Source: Bacteroidota bacterium
GTDB taxonomy: Bacteria > Bacteroidota > Bacteroidia > UBA7662
Assembly (NCBI GenBank): GCA_016868875.1
Contig: VGFN01000001.1
Location: 8,655-72,654, forward strand
Reading direction: 5' to 3'
DNA: 64,000 nt
Part shown: piece by piece, positions 17,611 to 27,317 of the stretch
Position numbering within the stretch: position 1 is the stretch's first letter
How the letters are laid out: the number at the start of each line of letters is the position of its first letter
The notes under the pieces: model-generated
Told to the model about the DNA's origin: nothing
Seen by the model: only the letters and a program-made list of their open reading frames with translations
Databases searched by the model: none
Program-made: the position numbers and the translations under genes

Positions 17611-19068
17611 TTAACCCTCCAACTTGGCCCGTAACATTTCGGAGGCCTGTGCCGGTTGGACCTTGCCCCCTGTTTTTTTCATTAATTCACCCATAAACAA
17701 TCCAAGAAGGCCCTTTTTACCGGAACGGTATTCCTCAACCTTGCTGGGCATGGATAACAAGACCTCTTCAACCATGATTTCCAAAGACGGTATATCAGAA
17801 CTCTGCCCCAAATCCAATTCCGTGATAAGGTCATGGATCGATTTCGTAGGAGCTTCCAACCAAGCTGGCCATAAACTTTGAACAGCCTGATGGTGCGTCA
17901 AGACCCCCTCTTGCACGGCATCGATTAAGGAGGCCAAGGCCTTGGTTGTCAAAGGGAATTGCTGAATTTCCAAGGCGTGGGTATTCAGCCAAGTTTTGAC
18001 CGGACCCATGGTCCAATTGGCAGCTTGTTTGTAATGCGGGGTCAAGGTAACCAAATGCTCAAACCACAAGGCCAGATGTTTTTGGTCACAGAGCACTGAG
18101 GCATCGTAAGCACTTAACCCATACACGGAAGTAAATCGCTCGAGCAGGACCTCCGGCAAGGGGGGCATGTTGGATTGGACCTTAGCAATTTGTTCCTCTC
18201 GTACCCAAATGGGCGGCAAATCCGGTTCCGGAAAATACCGATAATCGTTGGCGGCTTCCTTGGAGCGAAGCGAAAAAGTATTGTTAGCCTGGGCATCAAA
18301 AGAGCGGGTCTCGGAAACGATGGTTTCCCCCCTTTGGAGCAGTTCAACTTGTCGCTGATATTCGAATTCAATCGCGCGTTGAACATGGCGCATGGAGTTC
18401 ATGTTCTTAACTTCGACCTTCTGCCCAAAGGCCTCGGTTCCGCGTTGCCTCACCGAAATATTGGCATCACAGCGCAACGATCCTTCCTCCATATTCCCGT
18501 CACAAATCTCCAGATAACGTACCAAACGCCGAACCTCCGATAGGTACTGGTAGGCTTCTCTCGCGGATCGAAGATCAGGCTCTGTAACAACTTCCAAGAG
18601 GGGTACCCCGCAACGATTCAAATCAATCAGGGTATCGTAAGGATCTTGATCGTGTATGCTTTTCCCGGCATCTTCTTCCATGTGGATCCTCGTAATCCCT
18701 ACCCTTCTTCGAGTGCCGTCCTCCAAATTGAGATGAATATACCCGTTGTAAGCCAGGGGGGTAAGGTGTTGTGTGATTTGATACCCCTTGGGAAGGTCTG
18801 CGTAAAAATAGTTTTTGCGAGCAAACTCGTTGTAGGCTCGGATTTGACAATTCATTGCCAATCCCAACAATATTCCATCCTCCAGGACTTGCTGGTTCAA
18901 GCGTGGCAAAGTACCTGGATGGCCCAAGGAAATAGGAGACAACAAGGTATTGGGCAAAGCGCCAAACTCCGTGCTATCCGAACAGAAAGCCTTGGATTGA
19001 GTATTCAATTGCACGTGAACCTCCAAGCCCACGACCAATTCATAATCGACTAAAGTATCGCTGCTCAT
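17611..19068 (-). CDS. gatB: Asp-tRNA(Asn)/Glu-tRNA(Gln) amidotransferase subunit B
   Basis: A 485-residue GatB. The N-terminal kinase-like cradle domain has VGLEVHVQLNTQSKAFC, LPKGYQITQ and the tRNA/ATP-site blocks HMEEDAGKS, DLNRCGVPLLEVVTEPD and GSLRCDANIS. The C-terminal YqeY-like tail ends with KVQPAQASEMLRAKLEG. With GatA and GatC (not in the window) it amidates mischarged Glu-tRNA(Gln) or Asp-tRNA(Asn). It starts 4 bases after the alaS stop, so the two translation genes form an operon. Confidence 0.97.
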   Translation of the reverse strand: MSSDTLVDYELVVGLEVHVQLNTQSKAFCSDSTEFGALPNTLLSPISLGHPGTLPRLNQQVLEDGILLGLAMNCQIRAYNEFARKNYFYADLPKGYQITQHLTPLAYNGYIHLNLEDGTRRRVGITRIHMEEDAGKSIHDQDPYDTLIDLNRCGVPLLEVVTEPDLRSAREAYQYLSEVRRLVRYLEICDGNMEEGSLRCDANISVRQRGTEAFGQKVEVKNMNSMRHVQRAIEFEYQRQVELLQRGETIVSETRSFDAQANNTFSLRSKEAANDYRYFPEPDLPPIWVREEQIAKVQSNMPPLPEVLLERFTSVYGLSAYDASVLCDQKHLALWFEHLVTLTPHYKQAANWTMGPVKTWLNTHALEIQQFPLTTKALASLIDAVQEGVLTHHQAVQSLWPAWLEAPTKSIHDLITELDLGQSSDIPSLEIMVEEVLLSMPSKVEEYRSGKKGLLGLFMGELMKKTGGKVQPAQASEMLRAKLEG

Positions 19069-19072
19069 GAGG

Positions 19073-21751
19073 TTAAATTACGTGGGCTAGGTGTTGATGG
19101 GCTTGACGCATGGCCTCTTGAAGGCGCCGCGTGGCTTCTTGGGGTGGAAGATTCGTATTCGGTGCACCTGCCATGGCCAAATGGGCTTGTCCCCCACCTT
19201 GCCCCCCGAGGGGCTCAATGAGTTCACGCACCAATTTGCCGGCATTCCATTTTTGGGCTAATTCATCCCCCAAGGCACAAGCCATGTAGGTTTTGTCGTC
19301 CACAACCGCTCCCAAGACAACGCATGCCTTGGGCGCTGCCGTTCTAAGACGATTGGCCATCACCTTGAGGGCCTCCGCTTGCGTTGGCTCACAGGTTTGG
19401 ACCAGCAATTGAAGGCCATTGCTGGAATGCTCCCAGGCCTTGCCCCATTGTTCGATCCATTGATCCATCTGTTGTTGGTTCCACTGCTCCAATTTCTTGC
19501 GCATTTGGGAAAGCTCATGAACAGTTTTGCGCAACTGAGCGGGTAGGTCAGCCGGGTGCTTGAGGATTTCATGGGCTTCATGCAAGGAATGCAATTGCGC
19601 ATCCACCCACTGCATGGCCGCTGTACCGCAAACCGCTTCGATTCGTCGTATGCCCGATGCCACTGCTGTTTCGGTGATGATCTTGAACCAGCCAATTTCT
19701 GCGGAATTTCGAACATGAGTCCCTCCACAAAGTTCCATGGAATAGATACCTCCGAAAGAGATGACCCTGACCTTGTCGCCATATTTCTCCCCGAACAAAG
19801 CGGTCGCTCCCCTGTTCACCGCTTCCACCATAGGTAGTTCCCTTTCTTCGACCAAAGGCCAAGCCATGGACACCGCACGGTTCACCTCCCTTTCGATGGC
19901 CTTTAAATCATCTTGGCTGATTTTGGATGGTTGAGCAAAGTCGAAACGCAACTGATCGTTAGCGACCAAGCTTCCCTTCTGTTGCACGTGATCTCCCAAC
20001 TTCATCCGAAGGGCGCTATGCAGCAAATGCGTGGCGCTGTGATGCGAGGAGACTCCTTGACGCCATAGAGGGTGCACCGTAGCGACAAAATTCTGCTCGG
20101 GGTCTTGGGGCAATTGTTCCACCCGGTGAATCCACAAATTGTTTTCTTTAACAACGTCCAAAACTTGTACCTTAACACCGTCCTCTCCTACCAATTCTCC
20201 CCGATCTCCCACCTGTCCCCCGGATTCCGCATAGAAAGGGGTGGTCTCCAAAACAAGTTGGCTTTGTTCGCCTTCCGGACCAAGCACGGTTCTCCAACGG
20301 ACGATTCGGGTCGAACAGCTACTTTGGTCATAACCCACGAACCTACCGTTCAAGGTGAGATCTCCTGAAGCCCAATCTGCCCATACCCAATCCCCTGCAC
20401 TGGATTTGGTGGCGACACGAGAACGTTCCCGTTGCACGGCCATGGCTTTCTCGAAACCAGGCTGGTCCATGCGGTACCCTTTTTCAGAAAGAACCAATGC
20501 GGTCAAATCTGCAGGAAAACCGTAGGTGTCCAGTAATTCAAAGGCGGTGTCACCGTCCATGACCCCACCAGAGGCTGGGCCACTTTCGGAGACCCATAAA
20601 TCAATGCGCAGCAAACCTTTGGCCAATGTCCTCAAGAAATTACTTTCTTCGGCCAGCAAGGTCTGTTCGATGAGGGTTTGCTCCCGTTTGAGTTGAGGCA
20701 ATACCTCCCCCAATTGCTCCACCAGTACCGGAATCAAGGCGTGCATGGTCGGTTCACCCAAACCCAAGTAGGTGTACCCGTATCGAATTGCTCTCCTCAG
20801 GATGCGTCGGCATACGTAGCCGGCCTTGGCATTGGAGGGCAATTGCCCATCCGCAATAATCAACGCCACCGCCCGAAGATGGTCCGCCATAACCCTCATG
20901 GCTACATCCACTTGTTCATCCCCGGCATTGTAGGCCTTTCCACTGCGTTGTTCAATGGCCTTAATCAGCGGGCGGAAGACATCCGTATCGTAATTGCTGG
21001 AGGCCATGGCTACAGCTCGGCAAATTCTTTCAAATCCCATGCCGGTATCGACATGCTTGGCCGGCAAAGCCTGCAGTTTGCCGTCAGCCATCCGCTGAAA
21101 TTCCATAAATACCAAGTTCCATAGCTCGATGACTTGGGGATGGTCTTGGTTCACCAAGGTTGCTCCATCAATCTTTTGGCGTTCTTCATCGCTTCTTAGA
21201 TCGATATGCATCTCGGAACAGGGCCCGCAGGGGCCGGTTTCACCCATTTCCCAGAAATTATCCTTCTTGGAACCGGGGAGTATCCTCCTCTCATCCATCC
21301 ACTTGGTCCAGTAACGACGAGCGTCGGCATCTGCACCCAAACCATCGCCCTCGTCCCCCCCAAAATAGGTCACGTACAAACGCTCTGGATCCAGGCCATA
21401 AGGACCGGTCATCAACTCCCAAGCCCAGGCGATCGCATCCTCTTTGAAATAATCTCCAAAGGACCAATTCCCCAACATTTCGAAAAGGGTATGATGGTAC
21501 GTGTCTTTACCCACATCTTCCAAATCGTTGTGTTTACCCGAAACCCTCAAACATGGTTGGCTATCGGCTATCCGAGCATATTGGACCGGACGGTTGCCCA
21601 AAAAGAGATCTTTGAACTGATTCATCCCGGCATTGGTGAAGAGCAGGCTTGGATCACCTTGAATTAACAAGGAGGCAGGCGTTGCCACATGGTGCCCTTT
21701 GGATGCAAAGAAGTTCAAAAAGGTTTGGCGTATGTCCGCTGACGTCATCAT
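19073..21751 (-). CDS. alaS: Alanyl-tRNA synthetase
   Basis: A complete 892-residue AlaRS. The class II catalytic core begins ADIRQTFLNFFASKGH and includes LFTNAGMNQFKDLFLG and GMGFERI. The editing domain carries the zinc/hydrolysis motifs SHHSATHLLHSAL and CGGTHV. The C-Ala (DHHA1-like) end has GGQGGGQAHLAMAGA. Two ATG codons begin the frame and either may be used. It is divergent from the M23 peptidase gene with 47 bases between starts. Confidence 0.98.
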   Translation of the reverse strand: MMTSADIRQTFLNFFASKGHHVATPASLLIQGDPSLLFTNAGMNQFKDLFLGNRPVQYARIADSQPCLRVSGKHNDLEDVGKDTYHHTLFEMLGNWSFGDYFKEDAIAWAWELMTGPYGLDPERLYVTYFGGDEGDGLGADADARRYWTKWMDERRILPGSKKDNFWEMGETGPCGPCSEMHIDLRSDEERQKIDGATLVNQDHPQVIELWNLVFMEFQRMADGKLQALPAKHVDTGMGFERICRAVAMASSNYDTDVFRPLIKAIEQRSGKAYNAGDEQVDVAMRVMADHLRAVALIIADGQLPSNAKAGYVCRRILRRAIRYGYTYLGLGEPTMHALIPVLVEQLGEVLPQLKREQTLIEQTLLAEESNFLRTLAKGLLRIDLWVSESGPASGGVMDGDTAFELLDTYGFPADLTALVLSEKGYRMDQPGFEKAMAVQRERSRVATKSSAGDWVWADWASGDLTLNGRFVGYDQSSCSTRIVRWRTVLGPEGEQSQLVLETTPFYAESGGQVGDRGELVGEDGVKVQVLDVVKENNLWIHRVEQLPQDPEQNFVATVHPLWRQGVSSHHSATHLLHSALRMKLGDHVQQKGSLVANDQLRFDFAQPSKISQDDLKAIEREVNRAVSMAWPLVEERELPMVEAVNRGATALFGEKYGDKVRVISFGGIYSMELCGGTHVRNSAEIGWFKIITETAVASGIRRIEAVCGTAAMQWVDAQLHSLHEAHEILKHPADLPAQLRKTVHELSQMRKKLEQWNQQQMDQWIEQWGKAWEHSSNGLQLLVQTCEPTQAEALKVMANRLRTAAPKACVVLGAVVDDKTYMACALGDELAQKWNAGKLVRELIEPLGGQGGGQAHLAMAGAPNTNLPPQEATRRLQEAMRQAHQHLAHVI

Positions 21752-21760
21752 AGTGCAATC

Positions 21761-21793
21761 TTGGAGATGAAAGGTCGAAATTACTTAATTTTG
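21761..21793 (+). promoter_or_regulatory. Promoter of the M23 peptidase-merR operon
   Basis: TTG at 21761-21763, a 22-base spacer and TAATTTTG at 21786-21793 fit the Bacteroidota consensus TTG-N17..23-TAnnTTTG. The ATG of the peptidase gene follows 5 bases later, so the transcript would have almost no leader. Confidence 0.6.
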
Positions 21794-21798
21794 GGCAA

Positions 21799-22773
21799 AT
21801 GGCTCGTCCACGTTACGAATTCAACCCGGTCAAATTGGTCTTTGAGCAGGTCAAAATGCCCTGGCAACGCCAATTACTCTCGCTCTTGGGTTTTTTCTCG
21901 GTGGCCGTTGTCTCCTCGGTTGTGGTCATATCCCTGGCTTATACCTTTTTGGATTCGCCCAAAGAAAAAAAACTCAAAGAAGAACTGGCCGAAATGGAAC
22001 TGCGATATGAGGCATTGGACGAGCGAACACGACTCATGCGCGCAGCCTTGAAAGACTTGGAACAAAGAGACCTCAATATTTACCGGGTAATTTTTGAGGC
22101 GGATCCCATTCCCAACGAAACCATCAGGTCCAAAGAGCAAATTAACGCCTACAAGTACCTAGCCCAATACGAATACGGCCCTTTGATGGCGACTACTTCG
22201 CTCAAAATAGACGCCCTCAGCCGCGAAATGGTCGCACAATCCAAATCCTATGACGAATTAAGTCGTCATATAAAGAACAAAAACGCCTTGCTCGAAGCAA
22301 TGCCTGCCATTCAGCCCATGGCGTTTCGTGGCAAAAACCGCGGTGAATTGGTCTCTGGTTTTGGATACCGAATTGACCCCATTTACAAATCGGCCAAATT
22401 TCATGAAGGCTTAGATTTCGCTGCTCCCATTTCAGCTCCAGTTTACGCCACCGGAAACGGTCAAGTCAAAGAACTTGTGCATTTAGATAAAGGTTATGGG
22501 AATTTCCTGGTGATTGATCACGGATTTGGCTATCAGACCAAATACGCTCATTTGTCGCGATTTGAAGTACAGAAAGGTCAAATCGTCAAACGGGGACAGT
22601 TGATTGGCAGAGTTGGTAATACGGGCAAGAGCACGGGACCACATCTTCACTATGAAGTAATCAAGGGTGGAAGGAAAATGAACCCAGTATACTTTATTTT
22701 TAACGATATGTCGCCCGATCAGCATGACCAACTCATAACCAAGGCTTCTCAAGCTAACCAATCCCTTGACTAA
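21799..22773 (+). CDS. M23-family (LytM) metallopeptidase with one membrane anchor
   Basis: A 324-residue protein with one transmembrane segment (about residues 31-53), a coiled-coil stretch and a C-terminal LytM domain. The zinc ligands are visible in FHEGLDFAAP (His, Asp) and in GPHLHYEV (second His of HLH), with the catalytic His in KYAHLSRF. These enzymes cut peptidoglycan cross-links or act in envelope and division control. The stop codon overlaps the merR start by one base (TAATG), so the regulator is co-expressed. Confidence 0.9.
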   Translation: MARPRYEFNPVKLVFEQVKMPWQRQLLSLLGFFSVAVVSSVVVISLAYTFLDSPKEKKLKEELAEMELRYEALDERTRLMRAALKDLEQRDLNIYRVIFEADPIPNETIRSKEQINAYKYLAQYEYGPLMATTSLKIDALSREMVAQSKSYDELSRHIKNKNALLEAMPAIQPMAFRGKNRGELVSGFGYRIDPIYKSAKFHEGLDFAAPISAPVYATGNGQVKELVHLDKGYGNFLVIDHGFGYQTKYAHLSRFEVQKGQIVKRGQLIGRVGNTGKSTGPHLHYEVIKGGRKMNPVYFIFNDMSPDQHDQLITKASQANQSLD

Positions 22774-23150
22774 TGAAAGAAAATGCAAAAAATAATGATG
22801 TAGAGAATATTGATTCTATCAATTTAAAGCAATACTTCTCTATTCAAGAGGTTTCCTCCCAGCTAGACCTTAGCCCGTCCTTGTTGCGTTATTGGGAAGG
22901 AGAATTCCCCATGCTCCAACCCCGAAAGAATCGCAAGGGAAACCGCATGTACACCCGCAAAGACCTGGACCTATTAGTTCAAATCAAATACCTTCTCAAG
23001 GAGCGCAAATTCACCATCAAAGGCGCTTTGGCCAATCTATCCGCGAACGGTTCCCAAATACCCACCACCATAAGCCTGAAAGAACGATTAATGCAAATTA
23101 GGGAGGGTTTACTCGAACTCAAAAAGACCCTGGATCAGGAAACGCCTTGA
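22773..23150 (+). CDS. MerR-family transcriptional regulator
   Basis: A 125-residue protein with a MerR winged helix-turn-helix: YFSIQEVSSQLDLSPSLLRYW at about residues 16-36 (recognition region LSPSLLRYWE) and the wing NRKGNRMYTRKDLD. It lacks a clear effector domain; the remaining ~50 residues are helical. Small MerR proteins of this kind follow an M23 peptidase gene in other Bacteroidota as far as I recall. It overlaps the peptidase gene by one base and its last 32 bases overlap the convergent fructose bisphosphatase gene. Confidence 0.85.
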   Translation: MKENAKNNDVENIDSINLKQYFSIQEVSSQLDLSPSLLRYWEGEFPMLQPRKNRKGNRMYTRKDLDLLVQIKYLLKERKFTIKGALANLSANGSQIPTTISLKERLMQIREGLLELKKTLDQETP

Positions 23151-24144
23151 GAAACCATTCCACCTTTTCGACCATTTTTTTAGATCCCAGCACAACAGGA
23201 GTCCGTTGGTGCAAACCCCATGGTTCAATTTCCAAAATGCGATTTTTACCATCACTCGCTTTCCCGCCGGCCTGTTCGACCACGAAGGCCATAGGATTGC
23301 ATTCATAGCCTAAACGTAACTTGCCTTTGGGCGCTTTGCCCGTGGCGGGGTATATAAAAACCCCTCCTTTGAGAAGATTTCGGTGAAAATCAGCCACCAT
23401 GGACCCAATATACCTGGAATTGTAAGGCCGAGAACTGGGCTCATCGTAAGCCTGGCAATATTTGATGTATTGTTTAATTCCCTGAGGGAAATGAATGTAA
23501 TTTCCCTCATTCACCGAATAAATTTTGCCGTCATCCGGAATCCGCATTTTGGGATGCGATAAGCAGAATTCCCCTATAGACGGGTCCAGGGTGAAACCGT
23601 TCACCCCATGGCCCGTAGTGTAAACCATCATGGTGGATGACCCGTAAACGACGTAGCCGGCAGCAACCTGGTGCATACCCTTCTGAAGACAATCCATCAA
23701 TAAGCCTGGACCACTTTCAGAAACCCGGCGGTAAATCGAAAAAATAGTCCCCACCGATACGTTGACATCAATATTGGAGGAACCATCCAGGGGATCGATC
23801 ATTACGACGTATTTGGCATCTGCCGAAACCTGCCCATCAATGGGCAAAATATCGTCATCCTCTTCGGATGCGAATACACAACATTCCCCACCTGCGGTCA
23901 AGGCCGCTTTGAACTGCTCGTTGGCGAAGATGTCCAGTTTCTTGACCTTCTCACCTTGAACATTGGTTTCCCCTGTATCTCCGAGAATATTCACCAAACC
24001 AGCCTTGTTGACCTCCCTGTTGACGACTTTGGAGGCGATTCCGATATCGCGTAGCAAGCGGGATAATTGCCCTTTGGAGTAAGGAAACTCCGATTGACGC
24101 TCAATGATGAACTGGCCCAAGGTAGTTATGCGCTGGTTATTCAT
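23119..24144 (-). CDS. fbp: Fructose-1,6-bisphosphatase, class I
   Basis: A 341-residue class I FBPase, the gluconeogenic phosphatase producing fructose 6-phosphate. Metal and substrate motifs are DTGETNVQGEKVKKLD, SEEDDDILP, and the signature MIDPLDGSSNIDVNVSVGTIF. The C-terminal substrate region has GKLRLGYECNPMAFVVEQAGG. It is divergent from the aminotransferase gene with 48 bases between starts. Its 3' end overlaps merR tail-to-tail. Confidence 0.97.
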   Translation of the reverse strand: MNNQRITTLGQFIIERQSEFPYSKGQLSRLLRDIGIASKVVNREVNKAGLVNILGDTGETNVQGEKVKKLDIFANEQFKAALTAGGECCVFASEEDDDILPIDGQVSADAKYVVMIDPLDGSSNIDVNVSVGTIFSIYRRVSESGPGLLMDCLQKGMHQVAAGYVVYGSSTMMVYTTGHGVNGFTLDPSIGEFCLSHPKMRIPDDGKIYSVNEGNYIHFPQGIKQYIKYCQAYDEPSSRPYNSRYIGSMVADFHRNLLKGGVFIYPATGKAPKGKLRLGYECNPMAFVVEQAGGKASDGKNRILEIEPWGLHQRTPVVLGSKKMVEKVEWFLKAFPDPGSF

Positions 24145-24180
24145 AGGCTTATTTAATGTTAATTGTGAAAGCCAAGATAA

Positions 24181-24188
24181 TACCTTTA
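24181..24188 (+). promoter_or_regulatory. Weak -7 box before the class IV aminotransferase
   Basis: TACCTTTA differs from TAnnTTTG only at the last base and ends 4 bases before the GTG at 24193, the same close spacing seen at other genes here. The nearest TTG (24163) is only 15 bases upstream, so the -33 part is poor. Confidence 0.3.
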
Positions 24189-24192
24189 TGCG

Positions 24193-25011
24193 GTGAACAT
24201 GCTTGACCGAGGACAGCGCTATGGAGATGGTTTCTTCGATACTATGTTGTTGAAGGAAGGAAAACCAGTTTGGGCTCTAGCCCATTGGGACCGTATGGTA
24301 TCGGCGGCAAAAACTTTGGATCTAGCCTGGCCATTCCATGGCAAATCACCGGAATTAACCTTAACGGATTTATACAGCGAATGGCTTCAAGAGTTACAAA
24401 ACAATTGGATCAAGGCAGATCGACCATCCATTGCCAAAGTTAGAACCGTTGTTTGGCGGGCCGGAGATGGGGATTTTACACCTCCTACCGAGCGATTCGA
24501 ATGCCGCATCTCAGTTCATCCCGTGGAGTTAAAAATTGAAAAATCCTTTCGGTTAGGACCTTCAACGGTAGTCCAATGCCCTCCCCTAATTCCTTGGATC
24601 AAAAGTCTCTCCGCGATGCCATACGTTTTGGCTGCAAATTTTGCAAAAAAACAAGGATGGGATGATGCCTTGCTTGTTAATTCGCGGGGAAACTTTATCG
24701 AAAGTAGCCGGTCCAATCTGTTTTATTGGGTGGATGGAATTTGTTATACCCCTTCGTTCATGGAAGGTTGTTTGCCTGGAATCGCTGCCCAATATTTGAC
24801 AAAATTCCTTTCAAAAAATGGGAATACGGTTCAATATGCTGCCGCAACTTACCAGACTCTCCGCGAAGCCTCTGCTATTTGGTTAACCAATTCGATTCGA
24901 GGCATCACCCAGGTCCGCTATTGGGATGATTATGCTCTTGGTCAGGATCCAAATTTAGACCTGGCCGCTGCTGCAAACGAAGGAATACAAGGTGGATCAG
25001 AGCTCCCTTGA
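24193..25011 (+). CDS. Class IV PLP aminotransferase (IlvE/PabC-like)
   Basis: A 272-residue fold-IV PLP protein. The N-terminus MLDRGQRYGDGFFDT matches the start of the family, and the C-terminal half has FIESSRSNLFYWVDG followed by EGCLPGIAAQYL. In place of the usual PLP lysine context I read PYVLAANFAKKQGWDDALLVN, whose lysines are in the expected region. Branched-chain aminotransferase, D-amino-acid aminotransferase and aminodeoxychorismate lyase share this fold. The short N-terminus slightly favours a PabC-like enzyme, but that is a guess. Start is GTG 24193 or ATG 24199. The last 15 bases overlap convergent fmt. Confidence 0.78.
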   Translation: MNMLDRGQRYGDGFFDTMLLKEGKPVWALAHWDRMVSAAKTLDLAWPFHGKSPELTLTDLYSEWLQELQNNWIKADRPSIAKVRTVVWRAGDGDFTPPTERFECRISVHPVELKIEKSFRLGPSTVVQCPPLIPWIKSLSAMPYVLAANFAKKQGWDDALLVNSRGNFIESSRSNLFYWVDGICYTPSFMEGCLPGIAAQYLTKFLSKNGNTVQYAAATYQTLREASAIWLTNSIRGITQVRYWDDYALGQDPNLDLAAAANEGIQGGSELP

Positions 25012-26025
25012 GCAAATCTGGCCCATGACATCACTATGGCCTCGTAAATATGCATCGACGGGCATTGACCTCGAATTTTCAGGCTTGATTTGTTTGATTC
25101 TCAGCCATGAACTTTGGGTTTTTATCCACCACTTGTTACCAAGGGTTAGGCAGTAACCCGGCACAACAGTTTGAGCAAGAAACTTATCAGGACTAATCCC
25201 GTTTACATTCTCCTTTGGTAAAGTAGATTCCCATAAAGGTTCCTCCTCTGTGGCGTCAATAAGTACAATTCGCGTTCCATTCAAAAACGTATAGGCCCCA
25301 GGATATGGAGCAAAAGCCCTAAGGAAATTCACCAAACTCTGGGAATCCTTGCTCCAATCAATTAAGGCATCATCACGTTGAATTTTTGGGGCCTTATTTA
25401 AAGTGTTTTGATCTAGATTAAACTGATCCTGTGGTCTCAATTGATAATTGCAATCAAAAATTTTAGGAACAGCCTTCACCAATAATTTACCACCTTCAAC
25501 GGCCATCCTATCGTGGAGGTTTCCGGCATTCCAATCCTTGGGAATATCTAATTTTACTGAGTCCAAAACATCACCTGTATCAATTTCATATTGAATTTTA
25601 AAAACAGTTAAACCTGTTTGCCTATAGCCCAAACGCAAAGCCCAATGAATTGGGGCAGCGCCCCTTAGATCTGGCAATATGGACGCATGCAAATTCCAAG
25701 TCCCGCCTGGGGGAACTTCAATGATCTCTTTGGGTAACATCCTAAAGGCAACCACCAACATAAAATCAGGATTAGACTCCTTTAATTCTTGTATAAATAA
25801 AGGATCTTTGAGCGAGACAGGTTGCCAAACAGGAATATTGTGCAACAGAGCCAGCTCTTTAACTGGTGAAGCCTTGAGTTTCATGCCCCTTCCAGAAACC
25901 TTGTCTGTGGAGGTAACCACCGCATACGGTTCAAAACCAGCGTCCAACAAGGCCAACAAAGAAGCCGCAGCAAATTCAGGGGTACCCCAAAAAATAAATC
26001 GTAAATTTGTCCTACTATTGGTCAT
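24997..26025 (-). CDS. fmt: Methionyl-tRNA formyltransferase
   Basis: A 342-residue enzyme from the ATG at 26025 (MTNSRTNLRFIFWGTPEFA). The frame is open to 26052, but the extra residues have no family counterpart. It formylates initiator Met-tRNA with 10-formyl-THF. Visible motifs are FWGTPEFAA, the folate/catalytic block NLHASILPDLRGAAPIHWAL containing the catalytic His, and YEIDTGDVL with the conserved Asp. The C-terminal OB-like domain is degenerate. It is followed tail-to-tail by the aminotransferase gene. Confidence 0.95.
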   Translation of the reverse strand: MTNSRTNLRFIFWGTPEFAAASLLALLDAGFEPYAVVTSTDKVSGRGMKLKASPVKELALLHNIPVWQPVSLKDPLFIQELKESNPDFMLVVAFRMLPKEIIEVPPGGTWNLHASILPDLRGAAPIHWALRLGYRQTGLTVFKIQYEIDTGDVLDSVKLDIPKDWNAGNLHDRMAVEGGKLLVKAVPKIFDCNYQLRPQDQFNLDQNTLNKAPKIQRDDALIDWSKDSQSLVNFLRAFAPYPGAYTFLNGTRIVLIDATEEEPLWESTLPKENVNGISPDKFLAQTVVPGYCLTLGNKWWIKTQSSWLRIKQIKPENSRSMPVDAYLRGHSDVMGQICSREL

Positions 26026-26084
26026 AGGCCTCCTCATCATTAAGTCTATCAAATTGTTAGGGAACCAACGTATCCCACTTGCGC

Positions 26085-27302
26085 TTACAAATCATCATAG
26101 AGCAAATACTGTTTTCGCTTCCTCCTAAATTCATCCAAAGCGGGCTTAAACAATGAACGAATTTTATTGGCATCATGTTGCTTTGTTAAAGCGTTTCGAA
26201 GAGCTGACCCCCCTGATAATTGATCAAAAAATGAATTAAAAAAAACATCGTTCCGTACGGTTTTATTTTTCTCTTGCCCAATTGATTGATGTTGTTTTTG
26301 AAAATCTTTGTAAACCTTTAATAGGATCTCGTAACTAATTCCTTGATTCCTTGGTTTTTTGAATTTCTCAAGGGAAAACCCGCAGCAATTTTGGTTCATG
26401 AAAAGAGGGCTTTGTGCCCTACCTGGAATTGACTTTGGAATAAAACACGTGTCTTTAATACCCATCCAAGGGCTACCAATCAGGGTAAATGGACTGCTTG
26501 TACCTCGGCCCACCGAAACTGGACAACCCTCAAAAAAACACAAGGTTGGATACCATTCCAAGGCGATTGAATCCCTCAAATTGGGTGAGGGGGGAACAGG
26601 AGGTTGAAGCCGCAAGCCACGTTGATAATTCACCATTTTCCAAACTTGCAAGTTCAAATTATTGGAACCCTTTGCCCAACCCTCTCCCTTGATCATCTTG
26701 GCTAATTCACCCATGGTCATACCATGCATCACCGGTATGGGATGCATTCCCACAAAAGACTTGTACGCAGTATCCATAACGGGGCCATCCACGGTATAAT
26801 CATTGACATTGGGTCTATCCAGGACCAGCAACGTAATGGAGGCGCGAGAGCAGGCCTCCATAACATAATGCAAGGTTGAAAGGTAAGTATAAAAGCGAAC
26901 ACCAACATCTTGCAGATCAAAAACGATGATATCCAAACTGTCAGTATGAGCCGTTTCAGGGCCTTTGCGTTTCCCGTACAAGGAAACCACCGGCAAACCC
27001 GTGACGGCATCCACATGATCCCCTACCGTTGCACCGGCCTCGAAATCCACCCTTAATCCATGTTCCGGCACAAAAATCATCCGTACATCAACCCCGTTTT
27101 CAAGCAGAACTTCGGGCATAAGACGACTACCAATCATAGAACTTTTATGGATAACCAAGCCGACACGCTTTCCTTCCAAGACCCTTTTCCATGAGGGCCA
27201 AGTATTCGCGGCAGACGGATACACTTTTGCGTTCGACTCAAGAACCAAAAACAGAAAGCATAGGCAAGCCAATCGTATCCTTAAATTGCAATCCCATCTC
27301 AT
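26085..27302 (-). CDS. Exo-beta-N-acetylmuramidase NamZ-like protein (DUF1343), exported
   Basis: A 405-residue DUF1343 protein. A signal peptide is likely (LACLCFLFLVLESNA). The family core is plain: GKRVGLVIHKSSMIG, MIFVPEHGLRVDFEAG, SLYGKRKGPE, VFDLQDVGVRFYTYLSTL and LVLDRPN. NamZ of Tannerella releases MurNAc from the non-reducing end of peptidoglycan fragments, so a cell-wall recycling role in the periplasm is likely. It is divergent from the permease gene with only 14 bases between the two start codons. Confidence 0.9.
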   Translation of the reverse strand: MRWDCNLRIRLACLCFLFLVLESNAKVYPSAANTWPSWKRVLEGKRVGLVIHKSSMIGSRLMPEVLLENGVDVRMIFVPEHGLRVDFEAGATVGDHVDAVTGLPVVSLYGKRKGPETAHTDSLDIIVFDLQDVGVRFYTYLSTLHYVMEACSRASITLLVLDRPNVNDYTVDGPVMDTAYKSFVGMHPIPVMHGMTMGELAKMIKGEGWAKGSNNLNLQVWKMVNYQRGLRLQPPVPPSPNLRDSIALEWYPTLCFFEGCPVSVGRGTSSPFTLIGSPWMGIKDTCFIPKSIPGRAQSPLFMNQNCCGFSLEKFKKPRNQGISYEILLKVYKDFQKQHQSIGQEKNKTVRNDVFFNSFFDQLSGGSALRNALTKQHDANKIRSLFKPALDEFRRKRKQYLLYDDL

Positions 27303-27309
27303 GATGAAA

Positions 27310-27317
27310 CAAATCTA
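27310..27317 (-). promoter_or_regulatory. -7 box of the NamZ-like gene, overlapping the start codon of the divergent gene
   Basis: The minus strand reads TAGATTTG, an exact TAnnTTTG, 7 bases before the ATG at 27302. Its first base pairs with position 27317, the A of the divergent ATG. About 19 bases further upstream is a TTT run rather than TTG. Confidence 0.45.
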
